From contig CM031607.1 of assembly GCA_018398815.1 (NCBI GenBank), positions 81,870,971 to 81,934,970 on the forward strand: 64,000 nucleotides of DNA, written 5' to 3'. Below the pieces are notes generated by a model that saw nothing but the letters and a program-made list of their open reading frames with translations, was not told where the DNA came from and searched no databases. Numbering within the stretch: position 1 is the stretch's first letter; each line of letters opens with the position of its first letter. Source of the DNA: Conus ventricosus (lineage: Eukaryota; Mollusca; Gastropoda; Neogastropoda; Conidae). Below, one piece after another: positions 24,124 through 35,594 of this stretch. The position numbers and the translations under genes were made by a program.

Positions 24124-24194
24124 CTGTAAGGAAAAACTTGTAAAAGTTGGTATGCCAGAATGTTCAATTGAACACACCTAAAGTGCTTGGCAGT

Positions 24195-24380
24195 TGTGCA
24201 GTGTCTCCTTTGATGAGCTGCCTTGTAATGACTTGACATTGACCACTCCCTGTGGATTTCTGGTGCCGGAGCTGGGGTGGACCAGTCAGGTGTGGTTGTG
24301 GACGGGGAACCGGTGTGAGCGGCGTGGGGGTAGCGCCACTGATGTGGCAGAAAAAATGAGACAGCAAAGAAAAACGAATG
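24195..24380 (+). repeat. SINE-like repeat, copy 1
   Basis: This sequence matches 31,728-31,920: GCAGTGTCTCCT, GACTTGACA.TGAC, GCTGGTGCCGG.GCTG, GTGGCTGTGGACGGGG-like, GAGCGGCGTGGG and a terminal ACAGCAAAG A-rich tail. An A-rich end shared by two dispersed copies suggests a SINE or a LINE 3' tail. Confidence 0.65.
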
Positions 24381-25150
24381 GTCTCCATTAATGTGACATT
24401 TGATCATATCTGTCTGTACAACTCTAGTGATCCTGTGGTAGAGATTAGCAAAAACAGCCTTATTTCAAAGAGCTGCAGTCAGGCCACACCTACGTAGATA
24501 TTACATCGTGTGTTCTTGTCCCTACTGTCTCATTTTACATGATCGTATGTTCACTACACATGATTATATCAATAGTTATTACTATATTACCGAAACCATT
24601 TCGAGGCCCATGTGTTATTAGTTTAACACATTAATGGTTGGCTAATTAGTGACAAATTACGTCTCTTACATGACCCAAGCCAAGGCTGTACTGCACAATT
24701 CCTAGCTGCTATTGCAATGCTGTGACTGACAGTGCTTGGGCTACTCAACAATAGAGCTGCCTGCCCTGATGGTTGGTATCTTGTAAACGTGCTAACTATG
24801 TCAGCAATTCTCAGTATTGATGTGACTGACAATGCTTATGTCTTTGCATTCTGACTATTGATATCTTTTTACCTCCTTGTAACCTCATGTGGATCCTCAG
24901 TCTTTTTTCCCCCTTACTGCGTTTTCTTGCTGTTTTAATTTTCTTGCCTGTAATAGTTCTTTTGGATGATGCTGGTTTCTGTTTTTGTGCCCTCGATAGT
25001 GAGTATATCACATAATGTTATGCGGTACATCTTTTGATGTCAATAGAAGACACCCACAGGCAACCAGGTCCAGGTGAGAATTCCAAATCAGTGGACGAAA
25101 GATGCATCTGCACATGATATGCATGATCCACATATTCTGCTAAAGATGAA
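24381..25150. other. Spacer without recognised gene
   Basis: A short TGTGACTGACA.TGCTT motif appears twice (about 24,720 and 24,820). Otherwise nothing is recognised. Confidence 0.4.
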
Positions 25151-25152
25151 TG

Positions 25153-25154
<2 letters not shown>

Positions 25155-25238
<84 letters not shown>

Positions 25239-25271
25239 CACATATATATATATATATATATAATATAATAT

Positions 25272-25322
<51 letters not shown>

Positions 25323-25425
25323 TATGCATATATATATATATATATATACATATGCAATATATATATGTATATATATTATATATATATTATATATAATATA
25401 TAATATAATATATATATATAATACA
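25155..25425. repeat. (CA)n then (TA)n microsatellite
   Basis: (CA)n runs to 25,236 and is followed by (TA)n with AATATA variants to about 25,425. Confidence 0.95.
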
Positions 25426-25436
25426 AAAAACTAATA

Positions 25437-25620
25437 AATTCCAAGGATAAGTACTGAGCACCATTCCAGCAACTTATAGAGCAGCTTGGTGTTGCAATAA
25501 CTGCAAGAAATGTTCAATTAAAACAAAGTTTGCTCTTATGACTTAGATTGAAGAAATAGGGGGAGATAAGCATTCATATCTGCAGTGGTAGTTAATACTG
25601 CCCTAACTAACATCTTTTAA
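25437..25620 (+). repeat. Dispersed repeat unit, left copy
   Basis: It matches 28,960-29,110 in the same orientation: CCATTCCAGCAACTTA.AGA, GGTGTTGCAAT.ACTGCAAG, AGGGGGAGATAAGCATTCAT and GTGGTAG.TAAT. The two copies bracket the LINE at 25,970-28,955. Confidence 0.78.
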
Positions 25621-25917
25621 ACCATACAACAACATTTCAAAAAGATGTAACCTATGCGCAACAGAAAAGTACATAATACTATGCAAACCATAAACTGGCA
25701 ACTTTAAATACTAGGATAGAAATGGTTAACAACTGCAGGCACAAGTGGAAATTCCTATCAGTGAACAAGAACCAGAAACTCACGAAAAACACAGACAGCA
25801 CGTGATGACAGACACACAAGCAGTTATAAAACACCGGCAGCACAGACCCATCACATCCTGACGATTGCATCCGCATGAAACAGCGCTGTAGATAGTTTTA
25901 AACCTTATCTTTTAACA
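25621..25917. other. Spacer without recognised gene
   Basis: No motif was recognised. It ends at a short (TA)n array at 25,918-25,960. Confidence 0.4.
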
Positions 25918-25969
25918 AATATATATATATATATAATATATATAATATATATAATAAACCGAGCGCCAC

Positions 25970-28955
25970 TAATAATATGATAATAATGGTTTCTTATATA
26001 GCGCTTAATCAAATGAATTTATCTAAGCGCTTTACAAAGTCATACTACATTCACCTTTCTCATATACAATAGCACACCCTGCACCTAGCTACAAACACTA
26101 TTACTACAATAACAAACAAATCCTAATCCTACGAGTGTGATATTCACTTATTTTTCAAGTATCACTGCAAACACTTAATCCTGTAACGTTCAGTCATACA
26201 ACAAATACATGTAATGGAGAACATACAAATACACTACATTTGAAAAGGCCCAGACGGCTATGAGTTAGGTTGCCCCCCCCCCCCCCCCCCCCCAGCATTG
26301 ATTAATTATGAGAAAATAGATGGGTTTTAAGCTGGGACTTGAAAGAAGGGATAGAATCTGAATGTCTGAGAGAGTCTGGCAGTCTGTTTCACGTCGTTGG
26401 AGCTTGAAACGAGAAGGATCTTTCACCAGTAGTAGTCCTGAAGCGAGTCATTCGTAGAAGGCGGTCGTCAGCACAGGAGCGTAGTTGTCGAGAGGGGGTG
26501 TAGATTTTAAGGAGATCTGTGAGATAAAGGTCCATTTTCAAAGAGAGCAGAGAAAGTGAGAGTTGAGATTTTGTACGAGATACGGTTTGAGACAGATAGC
26601 CAGTGAAGAGAGTGAAGTAGAGGCGAAATGTGATCATATTTTCCTGCTCTACAGACGACTCGGGCTGCATGATTTTGGATTCGCTGTAATCTATCAGGTA
26701 TTTTGGAAGGCCGGCCAAAAGTGAGTTGCAGTAATCTATTCTAGATAAGACAAATGCACAAATGAGAGTTTTTGTACCATCTGTAGAGAGAAGGTGACGT
26801 ACGGAGCTGATTCTTCTTAGTTCTAAATAGGCAATCTTGCAAATATTTGAAACCTGTTTCTCAAAGGTGAGGGATTGGTCAAGAATGACCCCTAGACTGT
26901 GGACAGAGGTGGAGACAGAGACAGTACAGACATTGATAGTGACAGTTTAAGGCAGAGAAGAATGGTTAGGCTGTTTTGTCACGAACATGAGTTCCGTCTT
27001 GTCGTCGTTTAGTTGTAGTTTGTTGGTTGTCATCCAGTCCTTCAGGTCTGCAATGCAGCCCCGCAGACGAGAAATCAGTGAGTCACTTTCAGCAATGGGA
27101 GCCGACTGATGAAGCCGAGTATCATCAGCAAAGGTCTTATGCGACATGGCGTGACCACTGATGACGTCAGACACAGGACTAGCATACAGCACAAAAAGGA
27201 CTGGCCCCAGTACAGAACCCTGAGGCACACCGTACCTAAGAGGAGAACTGTCTGAGTATCTACCCTGTACACACACTGTCTGAGTCTGTCCAGTCAAGTA
27301 AGAGATAATCCAGTCGAGAGCTGTGTCTTTGAATCCAAAGGAAGTTTGGAGCCGTGAGAACAAAATATTATGATCGATCGTGTCAAATGCTGCAGAGAGG
27401 TCTAACATCGCTAATAAGGAAGCATTCTCATCGTCAAGCCCACAGTGGAGGTCATTGACTATATGGAGGAGTGCTGTCTCACAACTATGGCCTTGTCTGT
27501 AAGCAGGCTGATGAGGATTCAAAAGATGATTCTTTTCGAGATGTTCTAGAATTTGTTCCAAAACGATCTTCTCCAATAATTTTGATAGAAACAACAAATT
27601 TGATGCAGGCCGATAATTCTTTAAAACATTTTTATCTAAAGAAGGTTTCTTGATCAATGGACGTACCACTGCGGACCAGAAGATTTCAGGAACGTGACCA
27701 GAGGACAAAGAGGTATTGATAACATGAGTAAGATGGGGTAGGACGTCATCAATGCACTGAAAGAGCAAGTTAGTGGGAATGGCATCAAGTTCACATGATT
27801 TAGGGCTGCATCACAAACAAAGTTTTGTGACATAGTCTTGACTAACAGGGCTAAAACAAGCCAAAGGAAGTCCACAGTAAACTTTGTCATTTAGAGAATG
27901 TACAGGTGCAGTAGAATCTAGCTTTTCATGGATAGTGTCAATTTTGCCATTGAAAAACTCTAAGAATTTCTGTGGGAGCTCTTGAGTTTGGAAGATGGTG
28001 GGAAGGGGGGAGTAGCTGACGTGGCCTAGGAGACTATTTGCGACATTAAATAGTTACTTGGCCGTATTACAGGCCAATATCTTTGAAGAATAGAACAAAG
28101 TTTTTGCTTGATGAACAATGTCAGTAACATGATTTCTCGCAGTTTGATATATTTCCCTGTGCACAGTCAGTCCCGTGGCGCGCCATCGCCTCTCAGCCCC
28201 CCTCCTCTCCTGCTTGGCCTCCGACAACTCGGGACCCACTGTGTTGTGCTATTGACACAGTGAGCGATCGGTGATCAAGCGCCTGCTCACTGGAGCATGC
28301 TTATCAAGCGTGGCACGGAGGGCAGAGGTCAGCTGACAGGCCGATGGCTCGCTCAGTATGGCCGTGGTCAGATCCGATTTGAAAGCCTCTATATTGATAG
28401 CAGAAATTTTCCTAACTTCCTTGTAAGTCTTGGAACGGCGGGCCTAACGATATCTAATTCACACTTCACAGCATAATGATCCGATGCTAGGTTATTGTCA
28501 ACAGTTGAGGATTTAAGAAGATGATCGCTGTCTCTGTACACTACCCAGTCTACTATGTTACCCTGTTTGTTCGTCATGGCGTCCAAAAGTACCTAAAATT
28601 TCTAACACCTCGGGCGTGTATCCAACTGTGGGCTTATTGAAATGGAAGTTGAAGTCGCCGATCAATAGCAATGTTCCTGGAAGGTCATTTACAAATTCAA
28701 GAAAGTCTGGAAGTTCGTTGACAAACATACTTGGCGTAAGTTTGTTCTTTCTGCTGGGTACTGGTCTGTAAATCAAAAAAATGTTAGTGACAGGGGCGCT
28801 AGGTAGGGACAGTTTAGATGTACAAGTTCAAACATCCGATGCTGAAAATCAAAAGAAGAGTCAAAAGAGCAATAGGGGAGCAGCCTATCCGAGATGACGA
28901 AGGCGATTCCGTCCCCGCAGGTCGTGGTGGGGCGGGGAAGGACTTGGTAGTAAAG
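25970..28955 (-). mobile_element. L2/CR1-like LINE, minus strand, 5'-truncated
   Basis: This is a second member of the LINE group seen at 11-15 kb, in the opposite orientation. From right to left it has endonuclease blocks (FAFVISDRLLPYCSF-like near 28,880, LLLIGDFNFHFN near 28,650, LASDHYAVKCELD near 28,480). A link region with ERRGAERRWRATGLTVHREI lies near 28,190. RT spans 27,768-26,947 and a C-terminal region 26,720-26,380. A 3' end with GTAAAGCGCTTAGATAAAT and ATT-type repeats lies at 26,040-25,970. A poly-C run (plus strand, about 26,273-26,293) sits in the 3' part. Confidence 0.88.
26947..27768 (-). pseudogene. LINE reverse transcriptase, 273-codon open segment
   Basis: The longest open LINE segment in the window. 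Motifs in order: KKPSLDKNVLKNYRPASNL, LNPHQPAYRQGHSCETALL, AMLDLSAAFDTIDHNILF, LRYGVPQGSVLGPVLFVLY, KTFADDTRLH (catalytic Asp-Asp) and TTNKLQLNDDKTELMF. Residue order matches the RT domain of CR1/L2-like elements with no internal stop. Upstream endonuclease and downstream C-terminal segments lie in other frames, so the full protein is not encoded. Confidence 0.92.
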
Positions 28956-28959
28956 CCAG

Positions 28960-29215
28960 CTTGGGCCATTCCAGCAACTTACAGAACAGCGTGGTGTTGC
29001 AATGACTGCAAGAAATATTCAATTATGAACAAAGCTTGCTCTTTTGTCTTAGATTGAACAAATAGGGGGAGATAAGCATTCATATATACAGTGGTAGATA
29101 ATTCTGCCTAACTAACAGTATGAGCTTGAGTGGGTGAATGGGAATAATAATGCTTCTCAAAATAAGCCCTCAGCAAGCTTATAGTCTACAAGGGGGAGAC
29201 CTTTCATTCTGAGGG
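28960..29215 (+). repeat. Dispersed repeat unit, right copy
   Basis: 28,960-29,110 repeats 25,437-25,620. Its extension 29,093-29,215 repeats 8500-8620. It directly adjoins the DIRS-like RT fragment, so the unit may be the terminal region of that element. Confidence 0.75.
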
Positions 29216-29745
29216 ATGCATAGACAGATTTCAACGGCTTTGTGAACAAATGTGGAGCTGATGATAGGCCATTGGGTAAAGCATTGAATTCATAGAGTTG
29301 ATCTCACCATTGAAATCCGAGTAGTTTCCTGTGCTCTTCATGGATTGCTACACAATAATAGGCATCCTTCAGATCAATTGAGGCCATACAGCGTCTATAG
29401 GTCATCAGAGTCAAGGCTGTGTTTAGATTATCCATTCTGAAATGATGATAGCTGACTTCTAAAACAGGCTTTTTAGATCTTCTGTTCTGACTCTGCATCG
29501 TCTCCAAAAACTCAGACAAATTTGGCGGGGTGTACTTCTGGAGGATTCTTCTTAAGTAGTCCAGCTAGGGTCTCGAAGTTTTTGTTTCAGCTCGCATCTA
29601 GTTCTTGAATCAGGTTTCTAGCTGATTCTGGGACTGTTGTGGGCCCACTGCTGTCCGTGGGGTCTGAAAGATCCTCCGACATGGCTACTGAAACAGCCGT
29701 CGGTGTGGGCTCAAAAGTTCAGCTTCTGAAACACCGAGCACAAAG
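29216..29745 (-). mobile_element. DIRS-like reverse transcriptase fragment
   Basis: The minus strand encodes MASIDLKDAYYCVAIHEEHR followed by KLLGFQW (29,304-29,390), a typical RT block of DIRS/tyrosine-recombinase retroelements. A further segment in another frame reads like LPNGLSSAP-type sequence near 29,270. Upstream to 29,740 is a Pro/Ser/Thr-rich N-terminal part (SVAMSEDLSDPTDSSGPTTV). No tyrosine recombinase or methyltransferase is seen. A stop near 29,520 and frameshifts make it a fragment. Confidence 0.75.
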
Positions 29746-30250
29746 GATCAAGACTACCAGTGTCGATTAGAAAGCCGACCAGTCTAATATAATAAACGTT
29801 GGAATAATAATTTCTCAGGTTCTTAGATTCTAATTATTTTACTGTAATTATGACGTTTGTTTCTGACCTGAAATGAATTATGAAGGTCCAAGGAAATTAT
29901 TTACGCAAGATAGTCACTGGGAAAACCCGCTTTAATGCATCTCTCTGGCACTGGGTTTTGGCATTAACTGGGGTGCACGCGGTTTTGTCCTCCACATGTA
30001 TACGGCTGACCAATCAGCAGACGAGGAATAATTCTCTGTTTTTCGTTTGCATTTCCCCTCACCCTAATCGCTCCAATGCTTAAAAAAATATTTGCCAAAT
30101 TATTAATGTGCGAAGAATTGAAGCCCAATGTTGTTTTCGCCCACTACTTGTTTGTTCTATATATATGTAAACTAACTGAAAACAGGTGTCTGTAATATCG
30201 ATCCTTTTTTGAAAGACTTAACAAAGTTAAAGGGACATTGACTGAAAAAT
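29746..30250. other. Spacer without recognised gene
   Basis: No motif was recognised in either strand. Confidence 0.4.
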
Positions 30251-30251
30251 T

Positions 30252-30253
<2 letters not shown>

Positions 30254-30319
<66 letters not shown>

Positions 30320-30320
30320 G
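30254..30320. repeat. (CT)n microsatellite
   Basis: Near-pure CT repeat. Confidence 0.95.
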
Positions 30321-31180
30321 GTGTGAGTTGTAATCAGTTCTCCTGTCAATAGCAGTTTCTGGTCTCTTTCTCGAATTCTGATAATTTTTATAGATTGCGT
30401 TTTTTCCGAAAAGCTTGTCAGTAGTTTTCATATATATGATCAAGAAGGAACATTATGGGAATCCATAACCGCGTTTTCGGTCTACGTGCGACAATCTTCT
30501 GTGGACTTGTTTTGAGTTTATGCGGAAACGATTTAGGAGATGTGCTGCAGGACAGTGACCATTGTGTTTACAGACAGACATGGAGCATCTTTTGTGACCA
30601 CTGTCTTCGTAATGGGAGATCTGCTGAGCTGGTCGAATGAGCATAGTAAGTCACCCTGGGTCACCCAAGAAGCGAAGTGTGCTGACCAACATTTCCGCCT
30701 GTTCCTGTCCTTTTTTCGCCCCCACATTGATGGAGATGGGCAATTTCATTGTGTGCACTGGATGAAAGGAGGGATTAACCATCCACTGTAGGCAGCTTTA
30801 CCTTATACACGGAAAGAGGCAATGTAATGCAACAGAATTAAAAAAAAACAACAGAAAGGATCAGACAGGTTCTGTAGGCTGTACCAAGGAGAAAGCTGGT
30901 TCCTTATTTGAACAAAGCAAAACAAGAGCATAAAGCACACATCAATGGCCTTAGATCACTAAATCATCGACAGGAAACGGTGCGATTACAATCCTGCCAC
31001 CTACACCGTGGTACCAGCGCCCTGGACACTGGCCAGACCAGCACGTTGACAACACCATCGCCGATAACTCAAATAGTGAAGAGACCAACACCGTGTTTCA
31101 TATCAAGTGCCTGTTGTGACCGTGTTTCTCATGTCAACCCAGCATGTGATATTCTCATCTGTAATAAAAATGTGCGGATA
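30321..31180. other. Spacer without recognised gene
   Basis: Overlapping ORFs at 30,453-30,791 lie on both strands, are short and show no family motif. I could not support any as a gene. Confidence 0.4.
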
Positions 31181-31182
31181 CA

Positions 31183-31470
31183 CCAGCCGCCGTGGCGAAG
31201 TGGTTAGCGTCGCGGACTCCCGGCTGGGAGGTCGTGGGTTCGAATTGCATCAGAGTCATGTGTGTTGTTCTGCCCCGACCGGCTCCTATCCAGAACTGAG
31301 TTTGCTGCGGACTCAGTTGGGAAGACTGGGACCACACAGTCGAGTTTCATCCACTTAATGGATGCGTTCCTGAGAGTAGAGTGTTGCTCAAATTTCCGAA
31401 CCAACACTGCATGTGCCTGTATCTCTCGGGCCTGGTTGACGCCAGGATATATTATGAAATGATGCGTAGA
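31183..31470 (+). repeat. tRNA-derived SINE
   Basis: The head has an A box (GTGGCGAAGTGGTTAGCG at about 31,191-31,208) and a B box (GGTTCGAATTG at about 31,236-31,246) at tRNA-like spacing. A tRNA-unrelated body of about 220 bp follows, with CCGACCGGCTCC and CCACACAGTCGAGTTTCATCC. The B box differs from the consensus at its last positions, and no acceptor stem forms, so this is a SINE rather than a tRNA gene. Confidence 0.75.
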
Positions 31471-31679
31471 GTACAGCCCTGTCATGTAGTCTCAGACCGA
31501 AATGGAAATCCGTAGCATTATCTTAATCATCCTCATTCTCATTGATCAGCATAAAAAAATGTCTCAAATTCTGTGGCCCTTCATGCCCTGCTCTCATGGT
31601 GACCTCAGTTTCGATGTCCTCTCCACGTCTGTGGCCTTGGTTTGGTTCCGTCGGGGTTACCGGTATCGGAGAGTCCATG

Positions 31680-31700
31680 GGGGGGGGGGGGGGGGGGGGG
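31680..31700. repeat. Poly-G homopolymer
   Basis: A run of about 21 G just upstream of the second SINE-like copy. Confidence 0.9.
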
Positions 31701-31724
31701 CGGTCGTTGGACGGACGTGGTGAC

Positions 31725-31922
31725 AGTGCAGTGTCTCCTCCGGTGGGTTGCCTTCTGACGACTTGACACTGACTGCTCCCTGTTGATTGCTGGTGCCGGG
31801 GCTGAAGCGGGGGCGACCGGGCTGTGGCTGTGGACGGGGTGTCGGAATGAGCAGCGTGGGTGCAGTGCCTCTGAGGTGGCGCAGAGGTTGGGACAGCAAA
31901 AAAAGAAAAAAAGAAAAAAAAA
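31725..31922 (+). repeat. SINE-like repeat, copy 2, with A-rich tail
   Basis: It matches 24,195-24,380 over most of its length. It ends in GGGACAGC followed by an A-rich tail with G interruptions (to about 31,922), the mark of a retroposed RNA. Confidence 0.7.
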
Positions 31923-32505
31923 GTGCAGATACAGTTGTGAAGTGTCAGAGATCAGTTCACATTTGGATGTAAACAGTCATCACGGTGTTTGTATTCAAAT
32001 GATGCTAAGTGTGAAACACCTGATGGTAATAAAGGAATTGCACAGTAAACAACCGAAATATTGGTGAATTGAACAGTATAACTGATAACTCAACACATTT
32101 TGACGCTTACTACAGTTATACCGGCAGCAATACTGCATCGGACAGATAAAAGATCAAATTAGTGCTAATACAGACTATTTGTGTTCCAAATTATCGTTTG
32201 TAACATGAGATGTCGATGGATTGGCTTCTAAGTTAGGAGACAAGGGTTTTATAAATTAATAATCTGGTTTTGATTTTACCTGCATTGTAGAAACAGTCAA
32301 TGATGTGGTCACGTCCACTGCATTCCTGGAACACACCGTGCGCCAGCCATCAGACTGGCACAGCAAGGAAGAATGTATGGATGGGTGTGTTGTCGTCCTC
32401 TGTGAAAAACAAAAAACAAAAACAATAAACAAACAAACAAACAAACAAAAATACTGTTAGCACGTGTTTAACATGTACTGCATAAATATGATAATATTCT
32501 TGTAT
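31923..32505. other. Spacer without recognised gene
   Basis: AT-rich, with CAAA repeats near 32,405-32,450. No coding motif was recognised. Confidence 0.4.
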
Positions 32506-32509
32506 TCTT

Positions 32510-34629
32510 GTGGGGAAAGGTCATTACAACGATACTCGCTATGCTTGTTCCTATCTTCAACCAATCAGATCACAGTACTACGATGTTTCTGGTATTGATA
32601 ACGGCAAGCTGAAACAATATGTCTTGCATCTACTTGATGTGATGCATATATTTTTACTCAGTGGTGACTTTAATACTAGGACATCAAATTCCTTCTATCA
32701 CTTTAATCATGGATCCTCTTCTGTACATAAAAAGAATGATGCTACAATAGTTACAAGAATTTCTGAAGACATCGTAATTAATTAATGTATATGGCAAGTT
32801 ACTTCTGGAAAAGTATGCAGCAATGGATCTGTTCATACCAACTGGGGTATCTAAGCCCACCATATTGGTAGCTATACATACTTTTCTAATCAGGGCAAAA
32901 GCGCAATAGATTTTTTCCTAACGCGTTAAGACATGTTTTCTTCAATATTTCAAGAGTGTAAGTTAAATGTTGTAGAGAGAATGGAAGCTAATCAGTTACC
33001 AGTGGAATTGGTTCGTGTACACAGTCTAATACCAGCTAGGTAAATGGTCTGCAGAAATAAGAGTCTATCCATTGTTCATAGTGGAACAGAGAAAAAAGAA
33101 AATATTTTCCGTGATTCTTCACAATCTCCTGAAGTTCAAAGCGGACTGAATGAAGCCACACTCTTCCTTTCAACGGACGTCAATGCTGCACTTAAATCTT
33201 TTGATAAATGTTTAGTATGCAACCCACAGCGTATGCTAATGCGTGTATGTAGTAATCAAGAATCCAAACAACAGGCCTTATACGTTCAGAGCGCACCAAA
33301 GCAAAGCGGAACACCAGGAGATCCCTTAGAAAATGCAGAAAACCTTTGACAAGCAAGACAATATAGCTTACACCAGGATGCGTTCAGAATAAAAAAAAAA
33401 TATTGAGAAAATGAATAAGACACAGGAACAAAAGGCTTTGGGGTTCATTAACAGCGGCAATTTCTGAAACATAAATTCAAAATTTTCATCCAAGAGAAGA
33501 AAACATTACTACACGATAACAATCAAGAAGGGTTTGACCACTTTAAATCCGTGGGATATCTTATTACTCATCACATATTTACTCTTTCTGCAGTCACCCA
33601 GAAGCAGCCATTGTCAAACAGAAAGTTATAGGTTCTCTTTTAAAGCTTTCATTATGGCCAATTTAACAGTGAATTAACGTTGGCAGAAAACTCTCGCTTT
33701 GCATGCAAAGCATTACACATCAGTCAAGCACGTGTTAGAAGTGAAGCCAACAGGTCCGATTATATACAGTACCCTTGTGGTCTTTGGCAAGGAATACTTG
33801 CAACCCAATCTTTTTTTTTCTTGATTAATCAACGAACTAGCGATGGATGTAATTAACAATGGCAGGCACGGCACAACTTCATAACCAGAAGCCGTTGAGC
33901 TGTTTATCCTCCTCTTGGATGATGATGCAGTCATTCTCTCTGAAACTGCAATAGGTTTACATTATCAACTTAGCATCAGATATGATTCATCTGAACGTCT
34001 TGTTCTGGCTGTGAACAGGTTTATACGTAATGTCATCGAAGGAGGATACTTGGCATCCCGCGAAAACTGGTCTTTTAGTGGAGTACATATGCCAGTGGTG
34101 AATGGGTATGAATGCCGTGGTGTGTGTTTCAGTACCAGGCGTAGTTTTTTCTGAAGCTTACAGCGATCTCGCCTTGAAAGCCAACAAAGTTTTTATTGAA
34201 CACTTTAGAGAACAATTCAGTTACAGTTCTTCTTAAAATATCTGACGCCAAGCTACAGCAAGTTCTGTTATAAGACTAAAAAATGTGGGGAATGTACAAG
34301 ACGTACACAGAGACAGAAAGGCACACATGGTTGAAATGAAATGATATCTGGGACTGGCCAGAGGAACGCAAAATGTGAGGATTGGACAACATTCTTTGCA
34401 CAGTATTGTCAGGCGCGTTCAGTACTGACTGATTATTTTTTTCTAAATGTATACAAAATGGATCTAAACATAATGGATTACGGCAGACTCACACACAAGG
34501 CGTATATCATGCTACTTAGCCTTGATGAATGAGGTACGTGAACATGAACATCCGAGAATATAAGAATAACTTTATCTAAATTCGGTTTACATTTTGTGAC
34601 GCTAAACCAAAGGGTCGAATCTATCCACG

Positions 34630-34632
<3 letters not shown>
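32510..34632 (+). mobile_element. LINE relic (family B), plus strand
   Basis: Broken non-LTR retrotransposon. Endonuclease blocks: LSGDFNTRTSN (about 32,659-32,691) and SNQGKSAIDFFLT (about 32,890-32,930). Late RT: DDDAVILSETAIGLHYQL (about 33,917-33,970, with the Asp-Asp box), then an SGVHMPVVNGYE block and a STRRSFF block near 34,080-34,150. A C-terminal segment (YGRLTHKAYIMLLSLDE, about 34,481-34,530) follows. The central RT is missing or unreadable, implying a deletion. The same late-RT wording occurs at 41,860-42,125 on the minus strand. The element ends at (CA)n. Clade not assigned. Confidence 0.78.

Positions 34633-34676
<44 letters not shown>
34633..34676. repeat. (CA)n microsatellite at LINE 3' end
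   Basis: Pure AC repeat immediately downstream of the LINE C-terminal coding. Confidence 0.95.
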
Positions 34677-34678
<2 letters not shown>

Positions 34679-34797
34679 TATATGCACACCCTTAGCGTTA
34701 TCAGTTTTACGTCATATTTTTGTGCCCACTTCACACCCTTTCCTCCCATTTCCTCTCACTCCCTTTCTTTCATTCTTCTAGCTAGTCGTGCTGCAAA

Positions 34798-35593
34798 AAT
34801 GACAAGATGCGTCGTGACTGACGACAACGGTGTAGAGAACGTTGACGTAATTATAGCACGGAGTGTAACGGGTCAACGCCACCCCCCCTCCACCCCCCAT
34901 CCCCAGCCCCGCCCTTTCTTATCCTTGTTATCTGATAGTGACGTGACACTCGTAAAGACCCAAGTATTTTCTTTGCCACCCACACCACTTCAAAGGACAC
35001 TAGATTTCATAAAACACCTGTTATACAAGCCTAAGATCAACTTCAGAGTCCACCGCTTGCATCTGATGGAGTGTCGGGAACGCGAGGATGAATCTCTAGG
35101 CGATTTCATCTTGCGGGTGCGCACTCTGGCGATGGAATGCTAGTTTGACCAAACGGAGATGCAAGAGAGGCTGACAGAGCTGACCATAGCATCCTCTCTG
35201 CTTGCAGACGTCCAGTGCGACCTGCTGGGAAAGGTAAAAGGATACAAGCTGGCGGACACTCTGGCTGAAGGCAGACGATACCAGGCCATGGTTGCCAGTC
35301 GCAGCAAGCTGCAGAAACTCAACCCTAGCACAGGGGAATACAAGCTCGACCTGCTTAGCGACAAACAGGCTCGAACAAAAAAAACAGGTTATGTGGGAAT
35401 TGCAACTCTTCCCATGAGCCACGTAAATGCCCAGCATTTAACAGCACCTGTCACCATTGTGGAAAAGAAAGGACATTGGCGACGGGTATGTAGACAGAGA
35501 AAGAGAGAAGACCTGGCTCGAACACCAAGCAGTGGTAGCAAAAAGAAGACAAAAGGGGAGAAAGAAAATTCACGACATGGCGCTGGAGATTGA
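34798..35593 (+). pseudogene. Gypsy gag with degenerate zinc knuckle
   Basis: Gag begins at an ATG near 34,798. The capsid part has ECREREDESLGDFILRVR, a block typical of gypsy gag, then a stop at about 35,141. The downstream part (MQERLTELTIASSLLADVQ...) is open to 35,593. A CCHC-like box is readable with a frameshift near 35,450-35,495 (CHHCGKKGHWRRVC), followed by a Lys-rich tail. It would package element RNA. Confidence 0.78.
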
Positions 35594-35594
35594 G

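Noticed and set aside
30453..30791. Overlapping ORFs of 61-83 codons on both strands
   Set aside because: Sense and antisense frames are equally open and share no family similarity that I can recognise.
31190..31250. tRNA gene
   Set aside because: Box spacing is tRNA-like, but the B box is off consensus and the 3' half does not pair; a SINE head fits better.
34682..34797. Gypsy 5' LTR
   Set aside because: No matching sequence was found downstream of the integrase near 38,640, and no TG...CA boundaries with a target duplication.
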